NCBI RefSeq assembly: GCF_019175385.1
Contig: NC_083341.1
Location: 86,702,321 to 86,766,320 of the forward strand
Source: Lycium barbarum
Lineage: Eukaryota; Streptophyta; Magnoliopsida; Solanales; Solanaceae
DNA length: 64,000 nucleotides
Direction of reading: 5' to 3'
Position 1 is the first letter of the stretch. Every line of letters begins with the position of its first letter. The position numbers were made by a program, and so were the translations under genes. This document shows, one piece after another, positions 33,266-42,856 of the stretch. Under the pieces are notes generated by a model, which was given only the letters and a program-made list of their open reading frames with translations, was not told the DNA's origin and made no database searches.

Positions 33266-35002
33266 TGCCCGACCATATAGGTACGGTGTTATGCTGCCCG
33301 ACTATTTAGGCATGGTGTTATCATCATTTGCCTGAGTCCGGGCCTCTCGCGTTTGTGGCGTAAGCTGCCCACTGCAGTGGTGTATTTGCCCGACCGCCTA
33401 TAGGGCGGCACGGTGTTATACTGTCTGGCCATGTAGGCACAGTGTTATCAAAATACATATGTAATTATGAAGCATGCATTAGAGCCCAAGTGAAAGCTAC
33501 CACTCTATCGAAGTGACGTAAAATCGGTAACCTCCGATTTATCTTATGGAATAATCATCATCGCTATATCTCACCTCGAAGTAACAATTCATAAGGTGAG
33601 ATGGCCAACAATGGATAACGTCAAGGAAATTATGAAATAAGACCATTAAGCTCATAATAGCATCACTTCATAAGCTATGGAATTTCTAGAAATACAATCA
33701 TCATCATTATTATATTCATAAAACAATCTCGTCTTTAACATTATAAGAAACTCTTGGAATCATGAATCTCTATCTTTTGATGATAATGACATTATGGAGA
33801 ACATCTCATCTTTAGTGTCATAGAAAGCCTTTAAGAATCGTGAACTTCTAACTTTTGGAAGTAAGAAGGTTGTGGAAACCTATATGGAATCTAAACATAA
33901 GAATCATGCCTTTGAAAGAAAGGGACTAGCCTTAACATACCTTTCGGTCTCCTTGCAATTCAGCATTTATCCATCCACGCTCGTAAATCTACATATAAAT
34001 CATTTGTACCATTATTTGGCTCAAAATCATACGCCCATCTCAAATCCTTAATTTAATTCTACTTAGGACCTGCCGAAATTCAGGCAGCATCTCCCCTGTT
34101 TATATGCCTAGCCCGAAATCATAATTTAATAAGCAACAACAGTACCAGCATCAACAACGTCATTACCAACACCAATATACGTCATAAAATATCTCTCACG
34201 ATGTTTTCCAAATTCTTCAGCTAACCAACTCATTATACGACAATTTAATGGTTTTACCTAGGTAATCAAACCGAAACTAATATTAATAAGGAGATATTCA
34301 TACCTTAATCCCTTTATTATTGCAATATCTTCACTTTCCACCTTGAATTTGAACCAAAACTTGTCGCTATACGATTTTTTAATCGCAATTGTATGCTGTC
34401 TGGACCAGAATTCGAGGATTATACTCGATTTACGTTAAAATTTGGTTAGTGAAGTTGGTGGAAGTTTCCAGAGGTTTGGGTGGCTTAGAGAATGTTTTGG
34501 GTGTGAAAATAAGGGGGTAACCCCTTTTTATAACGTTTGGGGTTCGGGTTGCACCGACCTAAAAATTGCCCAGCGCGTAAACGCTGAGTTGGCACCTGGT
34601 CCACTGCGCGTTCGCCCCACTCCCTGGCGCGTTCGCCCTGACCATTTTCCTGGCATTCTATCCCGACTTGTAACGCCCATATCTCCTTACTCCGATATCA
34701 TATCAATGAGCGATTTATTTCGTTGGAAACTAGACTTCGTGAACTTTACTTTTGGCTTTTGCTTTGCCTCAAAACTCCTCGTATACTAAAAGATATTCTT
34801 CCTCCAAGTTGGGCCAAAATTGCCCTTCACATTTTCTCCAAAGTTCCAACAAACTTAACTTCCTTGGTTCCCTTGCCCTTCGATCCTTCCAGGGCTTACT
34901 ATATGAACTTAAACCTTCATAACCATAAGATAAACGCGTTTAATCTCATATCCTCCTGAAAGGTAGCTCGAATCTCAACACACAAAACTACAGGGTGTAA
35001 CA
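32670..35002 (-). repeat. 5' LTR of element B (L3)
   Basis: On the plus strand it runs TGTCATGACC...CAGGGTGTAACA, 2333 bp. On the minus strand palindromes at 34637-34571 (GCGCG...CGC words) precede the TATA-like TTATAAAAAGG (34534-34524). Hairpin units of the type GCCCGACCATATAGGTACGG lie at 33266-33430 in the transcribed part. Confidence 0.88.
34524..34637 (-). promoter_or_regulatory. U3 promoter of the A/B family (as seen in L3)
   Basis: CAGCGCG/CGCGCTG-type palindromes at 34571-34637 lie directly upstream (minus strand) of TTATAAAAAGG. Equivalent blocks are L2 27892-28015 and L4 38920-39036; L1 keeps the palindromes (22993-23066, including TGCGCGTTCGCGCA at 23050-23063) but has lost the TATA box. 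Confidence 0.58.
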
Positions 35003-35901
35003 CTTTACTCCTAACTACTCTTATCCACTTGCCATTTTATAACATTGGCTTTGGAGTTCGTAGAATATCCTTTCAAAAGTGCAAATCCGTTTTATCTCTA
35101 AGTCATCTTTTATAGAAGGGCTTCTCCGTTTCCGAGGTAATTGTGGCGTGTTATTGTGATTATGCATGCACCTCTTCGGATGCCTCTCAAAAGCCAGTAA
35201 CCCTTTAGCATCTTCGCAAAATCCTGCTTATTCTTTCCCAAGTCACATCCCACTTATCAAAACCTGTTTTCGGGCCCTATACATTCGTATTTTCATTCCA
35301 CACTACCATACTCTATTCCCTTCATATTCTTACTTTTGAAAGTCATCCGTATAGTCCTCTACCTTTACCATCACCTTGAATTGTCTCTCTCGGAAGCTTT
35401 ACTTGGCCCTTGTTAGCAACATACTTCCCTTGCTCACATTTCTCCTCTACTCAGGGCATCCTAATCTTCTTACTCTTGTATACTCACTTTCTTCCTTTCC
35501 CTGATGTTATTGCATCATGCTTATCCAACTCTAACCTTTAGAGAAAATAGTGTCAACTTGCTCTATGATACTTGCCACTTTGACTTTAATACTCTGTTCA
35601 ATCAGTACCTTTAACATATCGCAACGTCGATTATCGGACCACACATACTGGTTAACCACACATAAGATATTGTATATACCTTTACTAACACCTTTCTTAC
35701 AAAGTATCCCCCAATACTATTTAACTCGTCCTAATTCTATAGCTATATTACACCTTCTCTCCCTTCACCAAACCGGTCCGTCTTATCTCTCGCAATCATT
35801 TAGAGTTTCAAACTGTAAGTTTCTTACGCTTCTAATTTCCCTTAAGTTACTCAAGTTCCTCCTCCTTCTCTTCTGTCTGAATCCATAGGACTTTTTAGCA
35901 C
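35003..35901 (-). other. Element A internal region, 5' part continuing past B
   Basis: This is the part of A right of nested B. It carries the right TSD copy CTTTA (35003-35007) and is collinear with 30570-31500 of B. Purine-rich on the minus strand; no protein recognised. Confidence 0.65.
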
Positions 35902-36004
35902 ACTTCCCAGGGGGTCACCCATCATACTACTACTCTCACCCAAGCACGCTTAACTTCGGAGTGGTGATGGGATCCGGTGCGTTAATGTTGGTATGATCAC
36001 ATCC
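35902..36004 (-). rRNA. 5S rRNA-like module inside element A
   Basis: On the minus strand it reads GGATGTGATCATACC at the start, then CGCACCGGATCCCATCA, AGTTAAGCGTGCTTGGG, GTGAGAGTAGTA and GATGGGTGACC, ending CCTGGGAAGT. Against the plant 5S sequence as I remember it, only about 10-12 of 103 positions differ. The internal promoter A-box is unchanged and the intermediate element and C-box are nearly so. The final 17 or so nucleotides and a T-run terminator are absent. It lies about 1.07 kb inside the 5' LTR, at the same place as in B. Confidence 0.87.
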
Positions 36005-36476
36005 ATCTTGCTGCATGGCTTTTATCACGTGACCTAAAACGAGTTGAAGTTTTAACGGATCCCAATAAAATTCCTGCAATGCATCTCCGTCCAGATTGGA
36101 AAGGTCCCTTACTCTCCTAACCGAGCAAATGTTGGCTTAGCCTTCGGAACTCCCAATAACAAATCAATCAACACACACGACTGTCTTTCATTCCTAAATT
36201 TAAGATTCCTAGTGGTGGCCAAAACATCTTAGTCGCAGTTATCCATAAGTACTTTGGTTATCAGTTCCTCTAAAACTCCCATTTGTCACCTATTAATGAT
36301 ATCCTGCAATAATTGTACACACATAAGAAATTTCAATAAAAGACTCATATACCTGTAGCCGGTCTGTCCTGCTCTTGGTCTAGAGGGCTGTAAAGTGAGG
36401 TATCCTCCTCAGCGTCCTCTCGCCATCTACTGGTCTGGCCCTCCTCATCTCCCTAATTTGAATTCGAGGGGTACGC

Positions 36477-36851
36477 TTATCCTGACAACTCCTGATTTAC
36501 CGAAGGCCAAGATAGAGGGCTAGAATAATCGGTAACACTCACAGGCGTGGCCGCCCTAAAATAATGCGCCATCATAGGAGAAGCTGGAGGGTTCAACTCT
36601 GGTACAACCTCAGGAGCCTCCTCCACCGGCGTCTCATATAAACCCTCAGAATGGTCTGTCTCATAACTATCTTCCGATGGGTCCTTCTCCATGGAATTCA
36701 TGAACTCTGAGGGGATTGTCTCGGGGTCCTCGGAAGGGTCTATCTCAATAGAATAGCTAGGACTCCTCCTGCTCGGTCCCGGATTCTGGGGTCCAGCATC
36801 CACCTTGGGGGCCTTCCTGGCACCCCTACTATCTGAAGTCGATCTCTTCAT
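36477..36851 (-). CDS. Small acidic Ser/Pro-rich protein of element A, unknown function
   Basis: This 124-codon open frame begins MKRSTSDSRGARKAPKVD about 200 bp after the primer site and is the first frame of the transcript. It is rich in Ser, Pro, Glu and Asp (SRRSPSYSIEIDPSEDP), with a PEFM-like and a PVEEAPEVVPELNPP stretch, and no zinc knuckle, protease or membrane segment. Homologous codons run on past the stop at 36477 (two stops) to DRPATG and a CAG/GTATATGAGT splice-donor-like junction at about 36356, as in B. It may be a residual gag N-terminus or a family-specific protein. Probably decayed. Confidence 0.5.
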   Translation of the reverse strand: MKRSTSDSRGARKAPKVDAGPQNPGPSRRSPSYSIEIDPSEDPETIPSEFMNSMEKDPSEDSYETDHSEGLYETPVEEAPEVVPELNPPASPMMAHYFRAATPVSVTDYSSPLSWPSVNQELSG

Positions 36852-37056
36852 CTCTTGTCAAACTACTCCTACCTATAGGGAAAGAGGGTCAGAAACGATC
36901 TTTCCTAGACTCTGGCTCTATCGCACGATCTAAGATAGAAAGAAAGGTCAATGATTCCTAAATGCCCCGTAGCCTCCTGTTTATAAGTGTGGCCGGCTTC
37001 ACACTCATAGACAAGACCCTACCGGACACGTTCTGTAGACAACCCTAGGACGAACT

Positions 37057-37068
37057 ACTCTGATACCA
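37057..37068 (-). other. Primer binding site of element A, tRNA-iMet type
   Basis: On the minus strand TGGTATCAGAGT lies four bases after the LTR end, with one mismatch to the initiator tRNA complement at the last base. Confidence 0.88.
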
Positions 37069-37072
37069 CTTT

Positions 37073-39428
37073 TGTCATGACCCAACCAATGGGTCATGAC
37101 GAGTGGCCGATCACTACTGACCAAGCACCTCTAAAGTATTACTTGCCATGTGCTAAATAACCTGGTGGCCCATTTCTAACTTATACCTGAGTGATAGCAT
37201 CTACAGTATAATTTATACAATAAACTCTACCTCAACAACTCATAAACAGTCCACATGGATTTATATATATATATATATATAGGCATGTGTGCAAAGGATG
37301 ACAACGCAGTCCGACATGGCCACCACATGCATTGTACATAAAATAGGAGACCACAAAGCTACATGACACTTCACTATTTACAACTGTCTATAGACCTCTA
37401 TGGAATATAAACTGTAGAAAAGACAGGACAAGGCCCAGCCATACCCACACATCTATATAGCAAAATACCATACCAAAAAGGGCTGCAACTCCGGATCAAT
37501 GGAGTGCACTGACTGCGGCAGAGGGGAGATCCTACTGGTCTGGATCGTCTGGCTGGATACCTGATCCTGCGGGCATGAGCGCAGCGTCCATAAGAAAGGA
37601 CGTTAGTACGAACAGTGTACTTAGTATGTAAGGAATGAATAACAATATAACAAGAAGTATAGAACATAACATGAGATAAAGAGATAACATGTTCGTTTGA
37701 TTGCCTCATACAGGGGATATCATGCATGTTTAGCTTTTTCAAAATATTGTTCATACATACGTATATATAATATCTTCATCATAACGTACCCGGCCTTTTC
37801 AGGACGTAGTGTGCAACGTACCTGGCCCTTTCGGGGCTCGGTGTATAGTACCAACTGATCAGTGGTTGCACAATAGGTGTCATACCCGACTGACTATAGC
37901 GCGGCTCGGTGTAGAAAATACATACATATATATAAAGCATACATGAGAGCCAAATAAAAGCTATAAATACATCAGAGTGACGTAAGGTCGGTAACCTCCG
38001 ATTTATATTATGGAACAATCGTCATCGCTATATCTCACCTTGAAGGAACAATTATTATAAGGTGAGATCAACAACAATGAATAAAATCGAGAAAATCATG
38101 AAATAATCTCATAATAGCATTAAAATCATAAGCTTTGGAATTTCTAGAAATAGAATCATCATCATCATGTTCCTCATAGAAAACATCTTATCTCTAGTAT
38201 CATAAGAAGCTTTTAAGAATCAAGAACTTCTAACTTTTGGACGTAAGAAGGTTATGGAAACATATAAGGAATCATAACATAGGAATCATGCCTTTTGAAA
38301 AAAAAAGGGACTAGCCTTAACATACCTTTTGGTCTCCTTAGCGACTCAACGGTTATCCTTCCAAGCTCGTAAATCTACATATAAACCATTCGTACTATTA
38401 TTAGGCTCAAGGTCATACGCCCATCTCAATTCCTTAATTTAATTCCATTTAGAATAAGCCAAAATTCGGGCAGCATCTCCCCTGTTTATATGCCTAGCCC
38501 GAAATCACAATTCAACAACCAACAACAACAACAATAATACCAACATCAACAACATCATTACCAACACCAATATACGTCATAAAACATCTCACACGATGTT
38601 TTCCAAATTCTTCAACTAACCAACTCATTATACGACTGTTTAATAGTTTTACCTCCATAAATAAATCGAAACTAATATTAATATGGAGAGATTCATACCT
38701 TACTCCCTCTATTATTGCAATATCTTCACTTTCCACCTTGAAATTGAGCCAAAACTCTTCGCTATACGATTTTATAATCGCAACTATACGTTGTCTGGAC
38801 TAGAATTTGGGGATTATACTCGATTTGCGTTAAAATTGATGTGTGGAGGTTGGGAGAAGTTTCCAGAAATTTGGGGTGGCTTGGAGGATGACTTGAATAA
38901 GGAAATAAGGGGGTAACCCCTTTTTATAAAATTTTAGGCTCGGGTTACATCGACCTAAAAAGTACTCAGCGCGTTCGCGCTAGGTTATCTATCACCTCTT
39001 CTTCTCGTTCGCGCCACCTCCTAGCGCATTCGCACAGAGCATTTTTTTAGCCTGCCAGCCAAGCTTGTAATGTCCATATCTCCTTGCTCTGATACCGTAT
39101 CGACGAGCGGTTTGTTGCGTTGGAAACTAGACTTCGTGAACTTCACTTTAGGCTTTTGCTTCGCCTCAAACCCCTCGTATACTAAAAGATATCCACTCCT
39201 TAAGTAGTGTAAAAATTAGCCCTCAATTTTTCTCCAAAGTCCAACAAGCTTCGTTTTCCTTAATTCACTTGCTCTCCAATCTCCCCATAGCTTATTGTAT
39301 GAACTAAATTTTCTTACCCATTGGATAAATGCATGCAATCATATATACCCTTGAAGGCAACTCCAAAGTCCATACTTGAAGCGACCAACACTTACGGATT
39401 TCAACATACAGAACTACAGGGTGCAATA
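37073..39428 (-). repeat. 5' LTR of element A (L4)
   Basis: 2356 bp. It starts TGTCATGACCC on the plus strand and ends GGGTGCAATA, where two substitutions spoil the usual GTGTAACA end. It retains TATA (about 38932-38921, minus) and upstream CG palindromes (38966-39036). Two 32-bp subrepeats lie at 37787-37850. Confidence 0.87.
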
Positions 39429-40320
39429 TTTGTGGTGGAAGCTATGAGAAGATCAAGAAAGAACAGAAAAGGAGGTTCAAATTTTTGAAAAGGAAAAACT
39501 TCCACTAATCAGCAAAGGAATGATGGAAAATGCTATGAATGTGGAAAGTATAGCCATATTGCATTTGAATGTCTTGAATCAAAAAGGAGACCATCTAGAA
39601 ACTTTCAAAAGTAAAGGTCCTTCCACAGCTAGAATGATGATGAGATATCAGAAGATGAAGACGAAGGAGTAAAAAATGTCTGTTTCATGGCATTTGGCAA
39701 AACAAGTGAGGTAAGAGCTTATCCCTGTCCTAAATGTAATGAAACCTAAGAACTTTTAGATCCAACCCTAGAAGACCTAAATAATTTTTTTGATGAATAT
39801 AAAAAATTGCAAAGAGAAAAGAAAGACTAGGAAATTAAATTAGAAGTTTATGAAACTTAAAGAGACCTTCTTCCAGAAGAAGTTCATGATTTCTAACTAC
39901 AACTAAATAGTTTGCACAAATCTACCAGTCATAGTACAATCATGTCCGACCTGTCTACTCGTAGTTACAAGTCAAGTCGAAAAAGTCTATCAGTGACAAA
40001 ATTGGTTCTAGCAATTCAATTGGAAAGCCAACTTTTCATGTCAAGACTGATCAGTCGACTCACTCTCTCAAGTCAACTGATAGGAAGTCTAGAAGTAATA
40101 AAACTTCCATTCATAAGTCGACTAACCAATTAGTCATTAAAGAACACATTTCTCAAAAATGTTTTTGTTGTGTAAAATTGGTCATAAATACTATCAATGC
40201 AGATTTCGCTATGTAGCTACACCTGGTTGGGTATGGAAACCCAAAAATGATGATCATAAATCTAACCCTCAAGGACCCAAGAAAGCTTGGGTACCTAAAA
40301 GAAAGAAACTACTTGTTTTT
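39429..40320 (+). pseudogene. gag: Copia gag C-terminus with zinc knuckle, and gag-pol linker
   Basis: After the TSD (39429-39433) gag resumes as a basic RRSRKNRKGG stretch and the CCHC knuckle CYECGKYSHIAFEC (39531-39572). A Lys/Ser-rich linker follows, broken by several stops; 39912-40130 reads as a Ser/Thr-rich spacer and 40159-40320 as KAWVPKRKK-like sequence typical of the stretch before Copia protease. Confidence 0.82.
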
Positions 40321-40970
40321 CAAGAACACCACAAAGGAAAACCACAGGGAAAATGATATTTAGATAGTGCATGTTCAAGTCATATGAATGGAGACAAAAA
40401 TTTATTTAAATCAGTCACTGATTTTGATGGCGGATTAGTAACATTTGAAGACAATTTCCCAGGAACAGTAACTGGTAGAGGAACTATTGCTTTCAATAAT
40501 TCTTGTGATATTACTAATGTTTATCTTGTGAAGGGACTCAAATATAATCTTTTGAGCATAAGTCAACTATGTGACTCTGACTTGAGTTAAGATTTAGAAA
40601 AGCAGGTTGTGTTATAGAAGAACCAACGGGCAAAGAGATTTTTCCTGGAAGTAAAAGCAAAAACGTATATGTACTGGATTCGGTCAAAATCCTAGTTGGA
40701 CATATATTTCTAGCTTCAATGGGAGAAGATCTTCGAATATGGCACAAGAAACTTTGACATGTAAGTATGAGATTGATTGAAAAACTTGCAAAGCATGATT
40801 TAGTATTAGGATTGCCTAAGTTAAATTATTCAAAGAACCACATTTGCGATGCATGTCAAAAAGGTAAGAAAACTAGAAACTCTTTCAATTCAAAAGATAT
40901 TGTATCTACATCTAAACCTTTGCTGCTACTTCATATGGATCTTGTTGGTCCTACTAGAACTGCTAGTATT
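40321..40970 (+). pseudogene. pol: Copia protease and integrase start
   Basis: Protease motif YLDSACSSHMNGD at 40357-40395 (Sirevirus type; DSA where DSG is usual), preceded by TGA at 40354 where Trp normally stands. VKGLKYNLLSISQLCD follows. A frameshift near 40588 leads into broken sequence, then WHKKL, HVSMRLIEKLAKHDLVLGLP and CDACQKGK, the HHCC zinc finger of integrase, and HMDLVGPTRTAS with the first catalytic Asp. It stops at D (40971), which duplicated GTATT. Confidence 0.87.
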
Positions 40971-41486
40971 TGTAACGACCCATTCGGTTGTTTATGCCGT
41001 TTTGACCATTTTATCCTGTTGACCTTTCCCCTAACTCAGTTAGAGTGATTTTGACTTGTGAGGATGAGTGGCACCGTTCCCGAGGTAGTCGGGTGGGTCG
41101 TGCTGGTATTTGAGAAAATTAGAAGCTTTTTATTTGAATAAGTGAAAAAGTGTTGACCAAGAGATAATTTTTGAGTAAACGAGTATTTTTGGGTTTTTTG
41201 TCGGTTTCATTAGGTTCGGAGGGTCGATTATAACTTGGTAGGGTGTTTGGTCGGTTCCCGAGGCACTCGGGGGCGTTGTGGTCTTTGGGTTGGAACTTAT
41301 TTTAGGGGTTTGGGGGTTGACCGGGTCAAGATGACCTCGTTTAGAAATTACGAAGGCGGAGTTTGTAGCGTGTTTTTATAGTGGGTTTCATTTTTTGTTT
41401 GCATCCGGGAGGACTCAGATGAGTATCGAGTTTCGGTCGAACTTGGTGAAAAATCAGATTTTTCTGGTGTCTGGTGTGCTGCATCT

Positions 41487-41634
41487 GCCAACTTGATTTC
41501 GCACCTGCGAGCCCGCCTCTGTGTGACTCGGTCCGCAGGTGCGAGAGTATGATGTGTTAAGTGTGGCCGTATCTGCGGACGTTTCTCCGTAGATGTGAGG
41601 TCGCACCTGCGGGAAATTATCTGCAGGTGCGAAA
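41487..41634 (+). promoter_or_regulatory. CG-rich palindrome cluster in LTR D
   Basis: CGCACCTGCG and its reverse complement CGCAGGTGCG alternate over 150 bp (near 41500, 41533, 41600 and 41620), able to pair with each other over long distance. It lies where other families have their pre-TATA palindromes. Confidence 0.5.
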
Positions 41635-42856
41635 TCACTGGAAATCAAAACTTTTAATTTCCCAATTGATCACTGTTTGTTTCCATTCACTAAATTGAGA
41701 CCTAGAGAGTGTTGTGGGGAGAATTTGTAGAGCTTTTGAGATTTTTTCCATTGGGTAAGTTCCCTACCTTCCTTTTATGTTTTTGTTACCTTAATTTGGG
41801 GAAATCATGTTAGAAACCATGTTCTAAGTTGGGGTTTTGGGTTATGAATCCTAGAATGAGTTTATGAACCATTTATCTTCTAAATTGAGTTATGTTGGGA
41901 AACTTCTTAGTTCCTGATCATTTAAATCATTAGGTAACTAGTTCCTAAGCTTTAATCTCTCTTTTACTCTAGAAATTGGTTATGGAGAATGAGGGTTTTT
42001 CTCCAAAATTGGGGGTTTTGGTGGAATAGTGGAATTAATGCTAAATTGGGGTTAGTTTGCAATGAAACTTGGTATTTGGACTCCCAAACTTTGGGTAACC
42101 TAATTGTTTTGCTAAATTTGCTATTTTACTCTTGTGGGCCCGGGGTCACCTTTAAAGGTCATTTTTTATTTCGATTTGGTTTAATGGCTTTATTGGCATT
42201 TTTAGCTTTGTAATCTAATGTAGATTAACTAATTGGTAGAATTTGATCATTCAGAAGGGAAAGGCTTTAGCAGACTAGTTTGTGGCACCTATTCGGCCTT
42301 CAAAGTAGGTTACGGCTTACTTATGTCGAGTCTCCGGTTAGCGAATCATATATATATAGTAGTTATTGACGGGGAAAGTATGTTAGGCCCTCGGGCTTGG
42401 TGTGATGTTGTATTCCAACTAGGTTGGTTTTGTTAGCTGTTATGTGAGCTTGTCGCCATATTTGTGCCTTTCATATATCTGATATGGTTCTCTCTGTCTC
42501 TATCTCACTTATTTTATGAAATGAGGAAGGGTAATACTGATAAATTGGCTTGTGATTAACATTTCATGGAAATTATTGTGGATCCTACGATATGTGATTA
42601 TTGATGTGGTTGATTCATACATGGCATACATTCTATATTTCATGTGATATTGATATGATATGATTGCTATTGAAATAATGATAAGTGAGAGAGTGGATCC
42701 TTTGAGGTCTTTGCCGTAGAGCGTAAAAGAGAGAGAGAGTGCTCATGATCCGAGTTCATTTTCGGAGCGAGAGAGTGCTCATGATCCGAGGTTGTTAACG
42801 GAGCAGAAGAGAGTGCTCATGATCCGAGGTATATTTCGGAGCGAGAGTGGTACATG

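Larger units (their letters stand above)
25774..35002 (-). mobile_element. Large non-autonomous LTR element B, nested in A
   Basis: LTRs lie at 25774-28376 and 32670-35002, the primer site at 32654-32665 and the polypurine tract at 28377-28390. The TSD is CTTTA at 25769-25773 and 35003-35007. The internal region is 4293 bp with the same order as A: acidic frame, 5S-like module, long purine-rich stretch. No gag-pol. B inserted into a sister copy of its own family. Its LTRs are about 92-93% identical by eye over 330 bp. Confidence 0.88.
21096..39428 (-). mobile_element. Large non-autonomous LTR element A (LARD-like)
   Basis: LTRs lie at 21096-23442 and 37073-39428, a tRNA-iMet primer site at 37057-37068 and a polypurine tract at 23443-23456, all giving minus orientation. 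The TSD TTTGT at 21091-21095 and 39429-39433 restores the Copia gag on removal. The right terminus is mutated (TGCAATA in place of TGTAACA). Without nested B the internal region is about 4.4 kb. It lacks gag, protease, RT and integrase in all frames, but carries an acidic frame (36477-36851) and a 5S-like module (35902-36004). Its LTRs look about 94% identical by eye over a 330-bp stretch. Confidence 0.87.

Noticed and set aside
31504..36004. True 5S rRNA genes or a 5S array
   Set aside because: Both copies lack the last part of 5S and a T-run terminator, lie singly inside retroelements and are 4.4 kb apart only because B is nested in A.
31504..36004. A Cassandra element
   Set aside because: Cassandra carries 5S sequence in short LTRs; here the LTRs are 2.3-2.6 kb and free of it, and the module is internal.
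42720..42850. A separate mobile insertion at the gtgctcatgatccgag repeats
   Set aside because: Homologous, more diverged units occur at the same place in LTR K (13330-13410), so they belong to the D/K LTR family.
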